This document shows positions 50,416 to 59,405 of a stretch of DNA of 64,000 nt, piece by piece; positions within the stretch are counted from its first letter, which is position 1, and each line of letters opens with the position of its first letter. Under the pieces are notes generated by a model. The model made no database searches. It was not told the DNA's origin and saw only the letters and a program-made list of their open reading frames with translations. The DNA lies in the NCBI RefSeq assembly GCF_016283395.1, contig NZ_JAEEMU010000050.1, positions 1-64,000 on the forward strand, read 5' to 3'. Both the position numbers and the translations under genes were made by a program. This stretch comes from Ruminococcus sp. (GTDB lineage: Bacteria; Bacillota_A; Clostridia; Oscillospirales; Ruminococcaceae).

Positions 50416-52638
50416 GTGGAGCATGAGGTCCTTCACATTGAGGGCACAGTCGAAAATGTCCTTTATAAAAATGAGAATAACGGCTATATCGTCCTTGACC
50501 TCGATGCAGGCGGCGAGCTTATCACAGTTGTGGGAGAGCTTGGCGACATTGAAGAGGGCGAAGGACTTATCCTCGAAGGCAACTACATCACTCACCCACG
50601 CTTCGGCACTCAGTTCAGCGCAGTTTACTGCGAGAGAAAACTCCCTGCAACTGTTGTGAATATTGAGAAATATCTTGCTTCGGGAGCTGTCAAGGGCATA
50701 GGTCCGGGACTTGCAAAGAAAATAGTGGAAGTATTCGGCGACCGCACACTTGATATAATGGAAAATTCCCCCTTCAGACTTGCGGAGATAAAAGGCATAT
50801 CACCAAAGAAGTGCGACGAGATAGCCGCAGAGGCACAGAAGCTCTTCTGCCTGCGCAATCTCATGTCATTCCTGTCACAGTATGAGGTCAGGTCAAGATA
50901 TGCAATGAATGCCTACAGGAAATACGGCTCGGACGCGATGACACTTCTCAGGCTCAACCCTTACCTGCTCTGCACTGACTACATCGAGCTCGACTTCAAC
51001 AGTGCCGACACTATCGCTCACGACCTGCATATACCGCGAAATGACAACAAGCGCATTATTGCAGGCATACAATATATACTCCGCGCTAACGGCGGCATAG
51101 GTCACACCTGCCTTCCTCTTGAAGTCCTTGCACAGAAAACACAGTCCACTCTCGGAGTGTCCGAAAGTGACTTTTACACAGCTTACAACGCAGCTCTCGA
51201 TGATGACGAGCTGTTTGAATACATAAAAAATGAGATAGAATTCGTCTATCTCCCCGATTATTACTATGCTGAAAGCTTCATTGCCGACAGGATACACATT
51301 CTCAAAGACTTCTCCTCACCCGAGGATTTCAACTATGATACCCTCATTGATATCGAGGAAGAGGAGCATAACATCAAATATGAAAAGCTCCAGCGTCAGG
51401 CTATAACGACTGCGGTATCATGTGGACTTATGGTGCTTACAGGCGGTCCGGGTACAGGTAAGACCACTACCCTCAACGCTATAATATCCATATTTGAGAA
51501 ACGAGGTATGAAGGTACTCCTTGCTGCTCCTACAGGACGAGCTGCAAAGCGTATGTCCGACTTGGCAGGCTGTGAGGCAAAGACCATACACCGTCTCCTC
51601 GAAGTAGTCTACGACTCGGGCGACAGGCTCACCTTTGCCCATAACGAGAACAATCCCCTTGACTGCGATGTGCTTGTTATTGACGAGATGTCAATGGTGG
51701 ACGTTGTGCTCTTTGAGAAGCTCCTCCGCGCAGTAAGACTGGGTTGCCGACTTATAATGGTGGGCGACAGCGATCAGCTACCGTCAGTTGGCGCAGGAAA
51801 TCTTCTCGGCGATATAATCGACAGCGGTATAGTTCCTGTTACTGAGCTGAAAGAGATATTCCGACAGGCTCAGAAAAGCTGTATAGTTACCAATGCACAT
51901 AAGATAGTTGCAGGAGAATATCCAGACCTTACGCGAAAGGACTCGGACTTTTTCTTCTTCAAGCGCACCGACTATCAGCAGGCACTCCAGCTCATAGTTG
52001 ACCTTGTAAAGACAAGACTGCCCAAAGCCTATAAGTACTCCCCAACTGAGGATATACAGATACTCACGCCTTCACGCAAAGGCGTTACTGGTACTGTGGA
52101 GCTTAACAAGCTTTTGCAGGATCAGATAAATCCCCCTGCAAAAAACAAGCAGGAGAAAAAAGGCTACGTCTACACCTACCGTGAGGGTGACAAGGTAATG
52201 CAGACACGGAACAACTACGACATCACATGGTCAAAGGAAGGCGAACAGGGCGCAGGCATATTCAACGGTGATATCGGGCGCATCATAAGCATAGACAACC
52301 GAAGCTCACTTGCTGTCATAGACTTTGACGGCAGAAAGGCTACATATACATTTGACCTGCTTTCACAGGTAGACCTTGCCTACGCAGTTACAGTACACAA
52401 AAGTCAGGGCTGCGAATTTGAAGCGGTCATACTCCCCATAATGGGCGGATTTGACAAGCTGTGCTACAGAAATCTGCTGTACACAGCCGTTACAAGAGCA
52501 AAAAAGCTCCTCATAGTCATAGGCAGTGAGGAGAATATATATAAAATGGTAGACAACAACAAGCGCACAAGGCGGTATACCTGCCTGCGCCATATGCTTG
52601 CAGGGACAAAGAAGTCACCTTCCCCCTTTGAGCAGTAA
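50416..52638 (+). CDS. recD2: ATP-dependent DNA helicase RecD2
   Basis: A 740-residue superfamily 1B helicase, 5'-3' type, active in repair and recombination. The OB-like N-terminal strand (EGTVENVLYKNENNGYIVLDL) is followed by helix-hairpin-helix repeats (VKGIGPGLAKKIVEVFG, IKGISPKKCDEIAAEAQ). The motor has Walker A LTGGPGTGKTTTLNAI near residue 344, VLVIDEMSMVD, GDSDQLPSVGAG, LKEIFRQ and the C-terminal AYAVTVHKSQGCEF motif. A GTG at 50407 overlaps the GAGGTG ribosome-binding site, so a GTG at 50416 six bases downstream is the better start. It is followed after 15 bp by mreB. Confidence 0.95.
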   Translation: MEHEVLHIEGTVENVLYKNENNGYIVLDLDAGGELITVVGELGDIEEGEGLILEGNYITHPRFGTQFSAVYCERKLPATVVNIEKYLASGAVKGIGPGLAKKIVEVFGDRTLDIMENSPFRLAEIKGISPKKCDEIAAEAQKLFCLRNLMSFLSQYEVRSRYAMNAYRKYGSDAMTLLRLNPYLLCTDYIELDFNSADTIAHDLHIPRNDNKRIIAGIQYILRANGGIGHTCLPLEVLAQKTQSTLGVSESDFYTAYNAALDDDELFEYIKNEIEFVYLPDYYYAESFIADRIHILKDFSSPEDFNYDTLIDIEEEEHNIKYEKLQRQAITTAVSCGLMVLTGGPGTGKTTTLNAIISIFEKRGMKVLLAAPTGRAAKRMSDLAGCEAKTIHRLLEVVYDSGDRLTFAHNENNPLDCDVLVIDEMSMVDVVLFEKLLRAVRLGCRLIMVGDSDQLPSVGAGNLLGDIIDSGIVPVTELKEIFRQAQKSCIVTNAHKIVAGEYPDLTRKDSDFFFFKRTDYQQALQLIVDLVKTRLPKAYKYSPTEDIQILTPSRKGVTGTVELNKLLQDQINPPAKNKQEKKGYVYTYREGDKVMQTRNNYDITWSKEGEQGAGIFNGDIGRIISIDNRSSLAVIDFDGRKATYTFDLLSQVDLAYAVTVHKSQGCEFEAVILPIMGGFDKLCYRNLLYTAVTRAKKLLIVIGSEENIYKMVDNNKRTRRYTCLRHMLAGTKKSPSPFEQ

Positions 52639-52653
52639 GAAAGGAAGAGAAAA

Positions 52654-53673
52654 ATGGCAAACACTGATATCGGTATCGACCTCGGTACTTCCAATATCGT
52701 TATGACAATGGGCAATAAGGGAGTAGTTCTCAGCGAACCCTCCGTTATCGCTTACAATACAAGGACTGAAAGAGTTCTGGCTGTCGGCAAGGAAGCCTAC
52801 GAGATGATAGGCAGAAATCCCGATTATATCGCTGTTAAGCGTCCTATAAGCGAAGGTGTTATCTCAGACGATGACCTTACTCACAGCATGATACGTGAGT
52901 TCATACTTAAAGTTACAGGCAAGCAGCTTGTAAAGCCACGTATCGTTATATGTATCCCCTCTTTCATCACTGATATCGAGAGCCGTGCAGTTGTAGAAGC
53001 TGCAAAGAGCGCGGGTTCAAGACAGGTATATCTTATACAGGAGCCAATTGCGGCTATGATAGGTGCAGGAGTAAATATCACAAAGGCTAAGGGACACATG
53101 ATAGTCGATATCGGCGGCGGTACTACAGATGTGGCTATCGTTTCTATGAACGGCGTAGTCACTTCACATACCGTAAAGGTGGCAGGCAACGCTATCGACC
53201 GCTCTATCATCAAGTATATGCAGAACAAGTACAAGCTCCTTATCGGTGAGAGAACTGCCGAAAAGGTAAAGATAGAACTCTGCAACCTCTACGACCCAAG
53301 CGATGAGATGACATATATCGTCAAAGGCAGAAGCCTCCTCAAGGGTCTGCCTGCACAGGTGCTTCTCAGTGAAACAGAGCTGTTTGAAGCTATCGAGGAC
53401 GACACATTCACTATCATGGAAGCTATCCGAAAGGTGCTTGAAGATGCTCCACCTGAGCTTGTAGGAGATATCTACGATAACGGACTCCTTCTCACAGGCG
53501 GCGGCGCACTTTTAGGTGGACTTACTCAGCTCATCAAGCGTACACTGGGTATAAGCTGCAATATCGCCAAGGACTCAATAAACTGCGTTGCAAAGGGAAC
53601 AGGCATGGCATTCGGAAGAATGACAACTCTCCTTGACGGCTTCGAGGCAGCAACAGTCTATAAATATAGATAA
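52654..53673 (+). CDS. MreB/Mbl-like actin homologue
   Basis: A 339-residue bacterial actin that guides cell-wall synthesis in rods. Phosphate-binding motifs are ADTDIGIDLGTSNIVM-like (seen as TDIGIDLGTSNI), IVDIGGGTTDVAIVSMNGVV and LLLTGGGALLGGL. The IAAMIGAGVNI segment and EPIA are typical. Mbl and MreB cannot be separated from sequence alone. Usually mreB is next to mreC-mreD; here it sits behind recD2, as in other Clostridia for the Mbl-type paralogue. Confidence 0.92.
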   Translation: MANTDIGIDLGTSNIVMTMGNKGVVLSEPSVIAYNTRTERVLAVGKEAYEMIGRNPDYIAVKRPISEGVISDDDLTHSMIREFILKVTGKQLVKPRIVICIPSFITDIESRAVVEAAKSAGSRQVYLIQEPIAAMIGAGVNITKAKGHMIVDIGGGTTDVAIVSMNGVVTSHTVKVAGNAIDRSIIKYMQNKYKLLIGERTAEKVKIELCNLYDPSDEMTYIVKGRSLLKGLPAQVLLSETELFEAIEDDTFTIMEAIRKVLEDAPPELVGDIYDNGLLLTGGGALLGGLTQLIKRTLGISCNIAKDSINCVAKGTGMAFGRMTTLLDGFEAATVYKYR

Positions 53674-53683
53674 TTCATAATTG

Positions 53684-53712
53684 TAGGGGCGCACAGTGTG
53701 CGCCCTTTTTTC
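53684..53712 (+). terminator. Terminator after the mreB-like gene
   Basis: GGGCGCAC, AG, GTGCGCCC stem followed by six T residues. Confidence 0.88.
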
Positions 53713-53733
53713 TTACATGATTTCACGAGTTAT

Positions 53734-53906
53734 TTGTGATTAGTGCATAGTGATTAGAATTTGTAGGGACGACCATTGGTCGTCCGCTCCTTGATTAATG
53801 TTGTATGTTTGCGGACGCCCAGTGTGCTTCCCCTAAACATAGCAAAAGGGCGGATAATCTCCGCCCTTACTAAAAACTATGCACTAAGCACTATAAACTA
53901 ATCACT
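53734..53906. repeat. Heptad-armed hairpin repeat, copy C, with nested palindromes
   Basis: The left arm is GTGATTA GTGCATA GTGATTA (7-bp units, 53736-53757). The right arm is the inverse, ACTATGC ACTAAGC ACTATAA ACTAATC (53877-53904). Inside are GGACGACC-att-GGTCGTCC, a GGACGCCCAGTGTGC block and GGGCGGATAATCTCCGCCC. The stop codon of the mrp-like gene (53902-53904) lies in the right arm. Confidence 0.8.
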
Positions 53907-54732
53907 TTTCCATTGAAACTATCTTCTCGGCAGCTTCTGTAAGCCACTCGCCCTCGAAGAGCTCTATAGTACCCTGATCGCAGAGCTTTGCAAGCTGTGG
54001 GTCGATAGGAAGCTTTGCAAGTACAGGTATATCGTACTGTGCAGCTATCTCCTCGATATGGCTCTCACCATATATGCTGTGACGCTTGCCGCAGTCAGGA
54101 CATTCAAAATAGCTCATATTCTCGATGATACCGAGTATTGGTATATTCATGAGCTTAGCCATTTTTACAGCCTTTTCAACTATCATTGATACAAGCTCCT
54201 GAGGAGATGTAACGATAACGATGCCGTCAACAGGAAGAGACTGGAAAACAGTAAGCGGAACATCACCTGTTCCCGGAGGCATATCAACTACGAGGCAGTC
54301 GATGTCCTTCCAGATAACGTCTGTCCAGAACTGCTTTACAACTCCTGCAATAACAGGTCCTCTCCAAACTACAGGGTCGGACTCGTTTTCGAGAAGAAGA
54401 TTTATAGACATGATGTCAAGTCCCATTTTTGTCTTAGCAGGGATAATACCGAATTCACATGCATCAGCCTTCTGATGTATACCAAAAGCCTTTGGTATAG
54501 AAGGTCCTGTGATATCAGCGTCCATGATTCCAACATTCTTGCCGAGTCTCTGCATAGATACTGCAAGAAGAGAAGAAACGAGAGTCTTGCCGACACCGCC
54601 CTTACCGCTGACAACTCCGATGACCTTGCCGATATTGCTCATTTTATTAGGTTCTTCGAGAAAGCTCTGAGGCTCCTGTCTACTGCTGCAATCGCTTCCG
54701 CAGCTTGAGCAGTCGTGTGTACATTCGCTCAT
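53902..54732 (-). CDS. Mrp/NBP35-family iron-sulfur cluster carrier ATPase
   Basis: A 276-residue P-loop ATPase that delivers Fe-S clusters to apoproteins. The N-terminus has a Cys cluster (CTHDCSSCGSDC), then the deviant Walker A VVSGKGGVGKTLVSSLL at about 40-56. MDADITGPSIPKAFG, WRGPVIAGVVKQFWTDVIW and VVDMPPGTGDVPLT follow, and later the bridging CxxC (ECPDCGKRH). Start at 54732 follows AAGGAGTG, and an in-frame ATG at 54798 is inside the promoter region. The last codons and the stop fall in a repeat element, so its C-terminal end may have been reshaped by it. Confidence 0.92.
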   Translation of the reverse strand: MSECTHDCSSCGSDCSSRQEPQSFLEEPNKMSNIGKVIGVVSGKGGVGKTLVSSLLAVSMQRLGKNVGIMDADITGPSIPKAFGIHQKADACEFGIIPAKTKMGLDIMSINLLLENESDPVVWRGPVIAGVVKQFWTDVIWKDIDCLVVDMPPGTGDVPLTVFQSLPVDGIVIVTSPQELVSMIVEKAVKMAKLMNIPILGIIENMSYFECPDCGKRHSIYGESHIEEIAAQYDIPVLAKLPIDPQLAKLCDQGTIELFEGEWLTEAAEKIVSMEK

Positions 54733-54763
54733 TAAAAAACACTCCTTATGATGTAATATAATT

Positions 54764-54792
54764 ATTATACCCCAAAAAGTGTTTTTAGTCAA
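54764..54792 (-). promoter_or_regulatory. Promoter of the mrp-like gene
   Basis: Minus strand: TTGACT (54792-54787), 17-bp spacer, TATAAT (54769-54764). Confidence 0.8.
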
Positions 54793-54799
54793 TAGCATA

Positions 54800-54828
54800 T
54801 TGACAAATGTATAACATAGTGATATAAT
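54800..54828 (+). promoter_or_regulatory. Promoter of the riboflavin operon
   Basis: TTGACA (54800-54805), 17-bp spacer, TATAAT (54823-54828). It lies immediately before the hairpin repeat, and the expected start near 54835 would fall in the repeat's left arm. Confidence 0.75.
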
Positions 54829-54830
54829 AA

Positions 54831-54944
54831 CAGTTGAGAGTTGGCAGTTTAGAGTTGACAGTTATTTTATCGCCTAACGGCGATGCTATTTAAATAAGTC
54901 TGCGCAGCAGACACATTAACTCTCAATTCTCAACTCTTAACTCT
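54831..54944. repeat. Heptad-armed hairpin repeat, copy B, in the riboflavin leader
   Basis: The left arm is CAGTTGA GAGTTGG CAGTTTA GAGTTGA CAGTTAT (7-bp units). The right arm is TTAACTC TCAATTC TCAACTC TTAACTC TTAACTA. The core is ATCGCC-taac-GGCGAT, TATTTAAATAA and GTCTGC-gca-GCAGAC ACATT. The core matches copies A1 and A2, but the arms carry another heptad. Confidence 0.85.
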
Positions 54945-54956
54945 TAACTATAAATT

Positions 54957-55064
54957 GATCTTCGGGGTTAGGTGTAATTCCTGACCGGCAGTATAGCCTG
55001 CGAGCCTTATGGGTTGATTCGGTGAGATTCCGAAGCCGACGGTAAAGTCCGGATGAAAGAAGAT
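54957..55064 (+). ncRNA. FMN riboswitch (RFN element)
   Basis: Begins ATCTTCGGGGTTAGGTGTAA, then GACCGGCAGT, GATTCGGTGAGATTCCGAAGCCGAC and AGTCCGGATGAAAGAAGAT. These are the conserved RFN blocks, and the outer pairing ATCTTC/GAAGAT closes the aptamer. When FMN binds, the downstream terminator should form and shut off the rib operon (known mechanism, inferred here). Confidence 0.97.
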
Positions 55065-55095
55065 AGACCGCGCACAAGCGCAGTAATAAGTATTT

Positions 55096-55122
55096 ACGCC
55101 CCGAGTTACGGGGCTTTTTCTA
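55096..55122 (+). terminator. Riboswitch expression-platform terminator
   Basis: GCCCCG, AGTTA loop, CGGGGC and five T residues, about 35 bases after the aptamer. The usual transcriptional off-switch of RFN elements. Confidence 0.9.
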
Positions 55123-55147
55123 TTTTTAAATATAAGGGGGCTTTACT

Positions 55148-55528
55148 GTGAAGAATATCCTGCATAACGTATTCCTTTCCATTGGTCTCGGAACGGTCAT
55201 TTTTGTTCCTATGCTCATAATCGACAAAGGACTTAACGATACTATGGTCTCAGTCCTTATATGGTTCGGAGCTTCAATACTCTACGGGTTATCGTTTACG
55301 CTCCTGAAACTCAAAACAAAGCTTCGACTACCTATACACATTCTGTCCTGCTTCCTCTTAACACTTATTGTCAGATGCGGATATTCGTATTATTCAAAAG
55401 GCAGTATCGACTTCACAAGACTTATCCTCATAACCATACCAATATTTATAATGGTATATATGGTGATGTACTTCTACATGAGGTATTTCGGAAATAATAA
55501 TTTCAGAAGCAACAATAATGAAGAATAA
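55148..55528 (+). CDS. Small four-helix membrane protein, first gene behind the FMN riboswitch (DUF3021-like)
   Basis: A 126-residue protein with four hydrophobic segments (IGLGTVIFVPMLII, VLIWFGASILYGLSFTLL, IHILSCFLLTLIV and ILITIPIFIMVYMVMYFYMR). It begins with GTG at 55148 and has an AAGGGGG site. Length and topology fit DUF3021, a guess of moderate strength. It is the first gene in the riboswitch transcript, 18 bp before ribD. Known riboflavin uptake proteins are larger, so a transport or transport-accessory role is speculative but its FMN control is implied. Confidence 0.65.
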   Translation: MKNILHNVFLSIGLGTVIFVPMLIIDKGLNDTMVSVLIWFGASILYGLSFTLLKLKTKLRLPIHILSCFLLTLIVRCGYSYYSKGSIDFTRLILITIPIFIMVYMVMYFYMRYFGNNNFRSNNNEE

Positions 55529-55546
55529 ACTCAAAAGGTAAATAAC

Positions 55547-56656
55547 ATGACTCACGAAGAATTTATGCTTGAAGCCCTTGAACTTGCGCAAAAAGGCATG
55601 GGCTTCACATCTCCAAATCCAATGGTAGGAGCTGTCATAGTCCGCGACGGCGAGATAATAGGAAGCGGCTATCACAAAAAATACGGCGATCTCCACGCAG
55701 AACGCTCTGCATTTGCATACTGCGATGAAAACGGTATAGACTGCACTGGAGCTGATATGTATGTCACTCTCGAGCCCTGCTGTCATCACGGCAAGCAGCC
55801 GCCCTGTACCGATGCGGTAATAGCTCACGGCATAAAGCGCGTATTCGTTGGCTCATCTGATCCAAATCCTCTTGTTGCAGGCAAGGGCACTCAGATACTC
55901 CGCGAGCACGGCATTGATGTTACCGAGGGAATACTCAAAGACGAATGCGATGCGCTCAATGAGATATTCTTTCACTATATCACAACAGGTCTGCCTTTCG
56001 TTACTCTTAAATACGCCATGACACTTGACGGAAAGATAGCATGCTATACAGGACAGTCCAAATGGATAACAGGAGAAGCCGCCCGTGAACAGGTACAGTT
56101 GGAAAGGCTCAGACACAGTGCTATCATGGTAGGTGTCGGAACTGTTCTTGCCGATGATCCTATGCTCACCTGCCGACTTGAAAACAGCAGGAACCCTGTA
56201 CGTATAATCTGTGACTCTGCTCTCAGGACTCCCTATGAATGTAATATAGTAAGGACTGCAAAGGAAGTCCCCACTATCATCGCTACCGTTTCGGACGATG
56301 AAGCAAGCGCGGAAAAGTTCAGAGAAGCAGGCTGCCGCGTTATAAAGACGTCACCTGTAGAAGGCAGAGTCGACCTTAAAGAGCTTATGAAGATACTCGG
56401 CAGCGAAAAGATAGACAGTATCCTCCTTGAAGGCGGCGGAGAGCTTAACTGGTCTGCCCTCAGCAATGGCATAGTCAGCAAGATACAGGCATATATTGCT
56501 CCTAAGATATTCGGCGGCAATGGCAAGTCACCTGTAGGCGGCGAAGGAGTCCCCTTCCCCTCAGCTGCCATAATGCTCGAAAAGGGCAACATCGTCAGAA
56601 TAGGCGATGATATCCTCATAGAAAGCAGGTTGAAGAATGTTTACGGGAATAATTGA
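55547..56656 (+). CDS. ribD: Bifunctional diaminohydroxyphosphoribosylaminopyrimidine deaminase / uracil reductase
   Basis: A 369-residue RibD. The N-terminal deaminase has the zinc motif DLHAERSAF and EPCCHHGKQPPCTDAVIAHG. The C-terminal reductase begins LPFVTLKYAMTLDGKIACYTGQSKWITG and ends with the IDSILLEGGGELNWSALSNGIV dinucleotide region. It performs the second and third steps from GTP to riboflavin. The end overlaps ribE by 20 bp, which implies coupled translation. Confidence 0.97.
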   Translation: MTHEEFMLEALELAQKGMGFTSPNPMVGAVIVRDGEIIGSGYHKKYGDLHAERSAFAYCDENGIDCTGADMYVTLEPCCHHGKQPPCTDAVIAHGIKRVFVGSSDPNPLVAGKGTQILREHGIDVTEGILKDECDALNEIFFHYITTGLPFVTLKYAMTLDGKIACYTGQSKWITGEAAREQVQLERLRHSAIMVGVGTVLADDPMLTCRLENSRNPVRIICDSALRTPYECNIVRTAKEVPTIIATVSDDEASAEKFREAGCRVIKTSPVEGRVDLKELMKILGSEKIDSILLEGGGELNWSALSNGIVSKIQAYIAPKIFGGNGKSPVGGEGVPFPSAAIMLEKGNIVRIGDDILIESRLKNVYGNN

Positions 56657-57281
56657 GGAGATCGGCACTGTAAGCTCCGTAAAGCAGTCAGGCAGTTCAT
56701 CGTTCATTGAGATACAGGCAAAGAAAGTCCTTGAAGATGTCCATATCGGCGACAGTATCGCAGTTAACGGTGTATGCCTGACAGTTACGCATTTCGGCGG
56801 CGGAGTCTTTCGCGCAGACGTTATGAACGAGACACTCAGCCGTTCATCACTTGGCAAGCTCACATCGGGCAGTCCTGTCAATCTCGAACGTGCTATGGCA
56901 GCAAACGGACGCTTCGGCGGACACATAGTATCGGGACATATAGACGGCACAGGTACTGTCACCGACATAAAGAATGACGGTATCGCCGTATGGTATACTG
57001 TCTCGGTAGCACCCGAGCTGCTGCATTATATCATTGAAAAAGGCTCTATCGCCATTGACGGCATAAGCCTTACGGTCGCTAAAGTGACGGAAACGTCCTT
57101 CAGCGTATCCATTATACCTCATACTGCCGCTCAGACCATTCTCGGAAGCAGAAAGGTGGGCGATATCGTTAATCTTGAAAACGATATCATAGGCAAGTAT
57201 GTGGAAAAACTGATGAAGCCTGCGGAATCTCCCAAAACAGGCGGCATCACCATGGAATTTCTTATGAAAAACGGATATTAA
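56637..57281 (+). CDS. ribE: Riboflavin synthase alpha subunit
   Basis: A 214-residue enzyme joining two lumazine molecules to riboflavin and pyrimidine. It has the two expected lumazine-synthase-like repeats. The first is MFTGIIEEIGTVSSV, SIAVNGVCLTVTHFGGGVFRADVMNETLSRSSLG and GGHIVSGHIDGTGTV. The second is SIAIDGISLTVAKVTETSFSVSIIPHTAAQT. The start lies within the 3' end of ribD. A lipoprotein gene with no known role in this pathway follows after 14 bp. Confidence 0.96.
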   Translation: MFTGIIEEIGTVSSVKQSGSSSFIEIQAKKVLEDVHIGDSIAVNGVCLTVTHFGGGVFRADVMNETLSRSSLGKLTSGSPVNLERAMAANGRFGGHIVSGHIDGTGTVTDIKNDGIAVWYTVSVAPELLHYIIEKGSIAIDGISLTVAKVTETSFSVSIIPHTAAQTILGSRKVGDIVNLENDIIGKYVEKLMKPAESPKTGGITMEFLMKNGY

Positions 57282-57295
57282 AGGAGAAATCAGCT

Positions 57296-58189
57296 ATGAA
57301 AGCAATTAAAGCATTGTTGGCATCGTCACTTATCCTTTCGGCTGTGCTTACAGGCTGTGCCGACAAGAAAAACGAAAGCTCGGGCACTGCTCCCGCCGAA
57401 GTTACTTTAGATACAGAAGACCTCGAAAGCAAATATAAAATAAACACCAGATACATGAACAACTATTTGTTTGATACTCCTGAGGAAGTATCAACTGCAA
57501 CGGTAGAGATTCCAAACGGCAAGATAGTTATCGAGCACTCAGGCGACAACAAGTCGGGTTACTCTGTCATCTATAATATATATGGCGATACTCAGGAGAT
57601 CTTGGACGAGATAAACACTCACATCGACATCAAGTCCGAGATAAAGGACAATGAGCAGATAATGACGCTTGTTGAGGCAAACACAGGTGAAGATATAGAC
57701 ACATGGTTCAGTAAAAACTATCCCGACTGCTATATCGTTTATGATGCTTATGTAACTGTTCCATCATACGTTACCGATTACAAGGCTGTCTGCGGTACGG
57801 GAGATGTGGATTTCGAAAATATATCAGGAAGCTTTACTGCTGATGTAGGCGTAGGTAATATCACATTCTCGGATATTGAGATCACAGATGCCTCAGAGAT
57901 AAAGTGCGGCACAGGCAATATCACCATGAGCAATATTACCTATAAAGCCAATACCGACATAAAGGCTGAAACCGGAAATATAACCTTCTGTCTGCCGCTC
58001 AACGGCTCAGACGGGGCAGATATCAGCGTCAAGGCTGATACTGGAAATATCGAGGTAACAGGCATAAAGAACTACGATGTCAAGGACGAAAGCAAAAAAG
58101 ATGCTTCCCAGAGCCTGAGCATCGCAGTTGAAAACTGCAATATCGGCTTCTCGGTCAAAACAGGCAAGATCAAAATTGATAAGGAGTAA
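57296..58189 (+). CDS. DUF4097-like lipoprotein inside the riboflavin operon
   Basis: A 297-residue lipoprotein. The signal peptide ends in LTGCA. Residues about 155-290 are beta-repeats of DUF4097 type, e.g. [42 protein letters not shown] and AETGNITF. This resembles the 'putative adhesin' beta-solenoid. Its function is unknown. It is placed between ribE and ribBA with short gaps (14 and 5 bp), so it is co-transcribed and under the riboswitch. AAAGGAGAA site. Confidence 0.75.
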   Translation: MKAIKALLASSLILSAVLTGCADKKNESSGTAPAEVTLDTEDLESKYKINTRYMNNYLFDTPEEVSTATVEIPNGKIVIEHSGDNKSGYSVIYNIYGDTQEILDEINTHIDIKSEIKDNEQIMTLVEANTGEDIDTWFSKNYPDCYIVYDAYVTVPSYVTDYKAVCGTGDVDFENISGSFTADVGVGNITFSDIEITDASEIKCGTGNITMSNITYKANTDIKAETGNITFCLPLNGSDGADISVKADTGNIEVTGIKNYDVKDESKKDASQSLSIAVENCNIGFSVKTGKIKIDKE

Positions 58190-58194
58190 TTTTA

Positions 58195-59394
58195 ATGTTC
58201 AAGTACAACACTGTTGAGGAAGCCTGCGAGGCACTCCGAAACGGCGAGATCATCCTCGTCACTGACGATGAGGACAGAGAAAATGAGGGCGATATGATAT
58301 GCGCTGCTCAGTTCGCAACTACAGAGAATGTAAACTTCATGGCAGCTCACGCAAAAGGTCTTATATGTATGCCTATGAGTGCGCAGCTCTGCGATAAGCT
58401 GCATCTGCACCAAATGGTAGACTACAATACCGATAACCACTGCACAGCATTTACGGTATCAATAGACCACGTTGACACCACAACAGGCATATCGGCTGCT
58501 GAACGCGGCTATACCGCACGTATGGCAGTATCACCCGATGCAAAGCCTGATGACTTCCGCAAGCCCGGGCATATGTTCCCGCTCATGTCAAAGAAAAACG
58601 GTGTCCTCGAACGTGAGGGACACACAGAGGCTACAGTTGACCTTATGCGCCTTGCAGGTCTTGAAGAATGCGGACTGTGCTGCGAGATAATGCGTGACGA
58701 CGGCACTATGATGAGAGCTGCCGAGCTACAGGAAAAGGCTCAGGAATGGGGCATGAAGTTCATCACCATACAGGCTCTCAAGGACTACAGAAAAGTACAC
58801 GATCACCTGGTAGAGTGCGTTGCAAACACAAAGCTGCCTACAAAATACGGTGAATTCCGTGCTCTCGGCTATGTTAACAAGCTCAACGGTGAACACCATG
58901 TTGCACTTGTAAAGGGCGATATCGGCGACGGACAGGATATCCTCTGCCGTGTACACTCCGAATGCCTTACAGGTGACGCTTTCGGCTCACTTAAATGCGA
59001 CTGCGGGCAGCAGTTCGCTGCGGCTATGTCGCAGATAGAAAAAGAAGGACGCGGAATACTCCTCTATATGCGTCAGGAAGGACGCGGCATCGGACTTATC
59101 AATAAGCTCCGCGCCTACGAATTGCAGGACAAGGGCATGGATACCCTTGAAGCTAACCTTGCTCTGGGCTTCCCGGGAGATATGCGCGAATACTATATCG
59201 GCGCACAGATACTCCGCGACTTAGGCTGCAAGACACTGAGACTGCTGACCAATAATCCCGACAAAGTATACGGACTCAGCGGCTTCGGACTAGAAATAAA
59301 GGAGCGTGTCCCTATACAGGTGGACGCTACCGCCTACGACCTGTTCTATCTAAAAACAAAAAGAGACAAGATGGGACATATTCTTAATTACTGA
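58195..59394 (+). CDS. ribBA: Bifunctional DHBP synthase / GTP cyclohydrolase II
   Basis: A 399-residue fusion. The N-terminal DHBP synthase has [46 protein letters not shown] and [17 protein letters not shown]. The C-terminal GTP cyclohydrolase II has the zinc cysteines in [23 protein letters not shown], then [18 protein letters not shown] and [18 protein letters not shown]. It supplies both the pyrimidine and the four-carbon precursor. Overlap of function with ribD/E/H confirms the pathway. AAGGAGTAATTTTA precedes the ATG. Confidence 0.97.
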   Translation: MFKYNTVEEACEALRNGEIILVTDDEDRENEGDMICAAQFATTENVNFMAAHAKGLICMPMSAQLCDKLHLHQMVDYNTDNHCTAFTVSIDHVDTTTGISAAERGYTARMAVSPDAKPDDFRKPGHMFPLMSKKNGVLEREGHTEATVDLMRLAGLEECGLCCEIMRDDGTMMRAAELQEKAQEWGMKFITIQALKDYRKVHDHLVECVANTKLPTKYGEFRALGYVNKLNGEHHVALVKGDIGDGQDILCRVHSECLTGDAFGSLKCDCGQQFAAAMSQIEKEGRGILLYMRQEGRGIGLINKLRAYELQDKGMDTLEANLALGFPGDMREYYIGAQILRDLGCKTLRLLTNNPDKVYGLSGFGLEIKERVPIQVDATAYDLFYLKTKRDKMGHILNY

Positions 59395-59405
59395 GGTGTT
59401 TTTTC

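Noticed and set aside
53684..53906. A small structured RNA
   Set aside because: Palindromes are explained by a terminator and repeat arms; no conserved RNA family was recognised.
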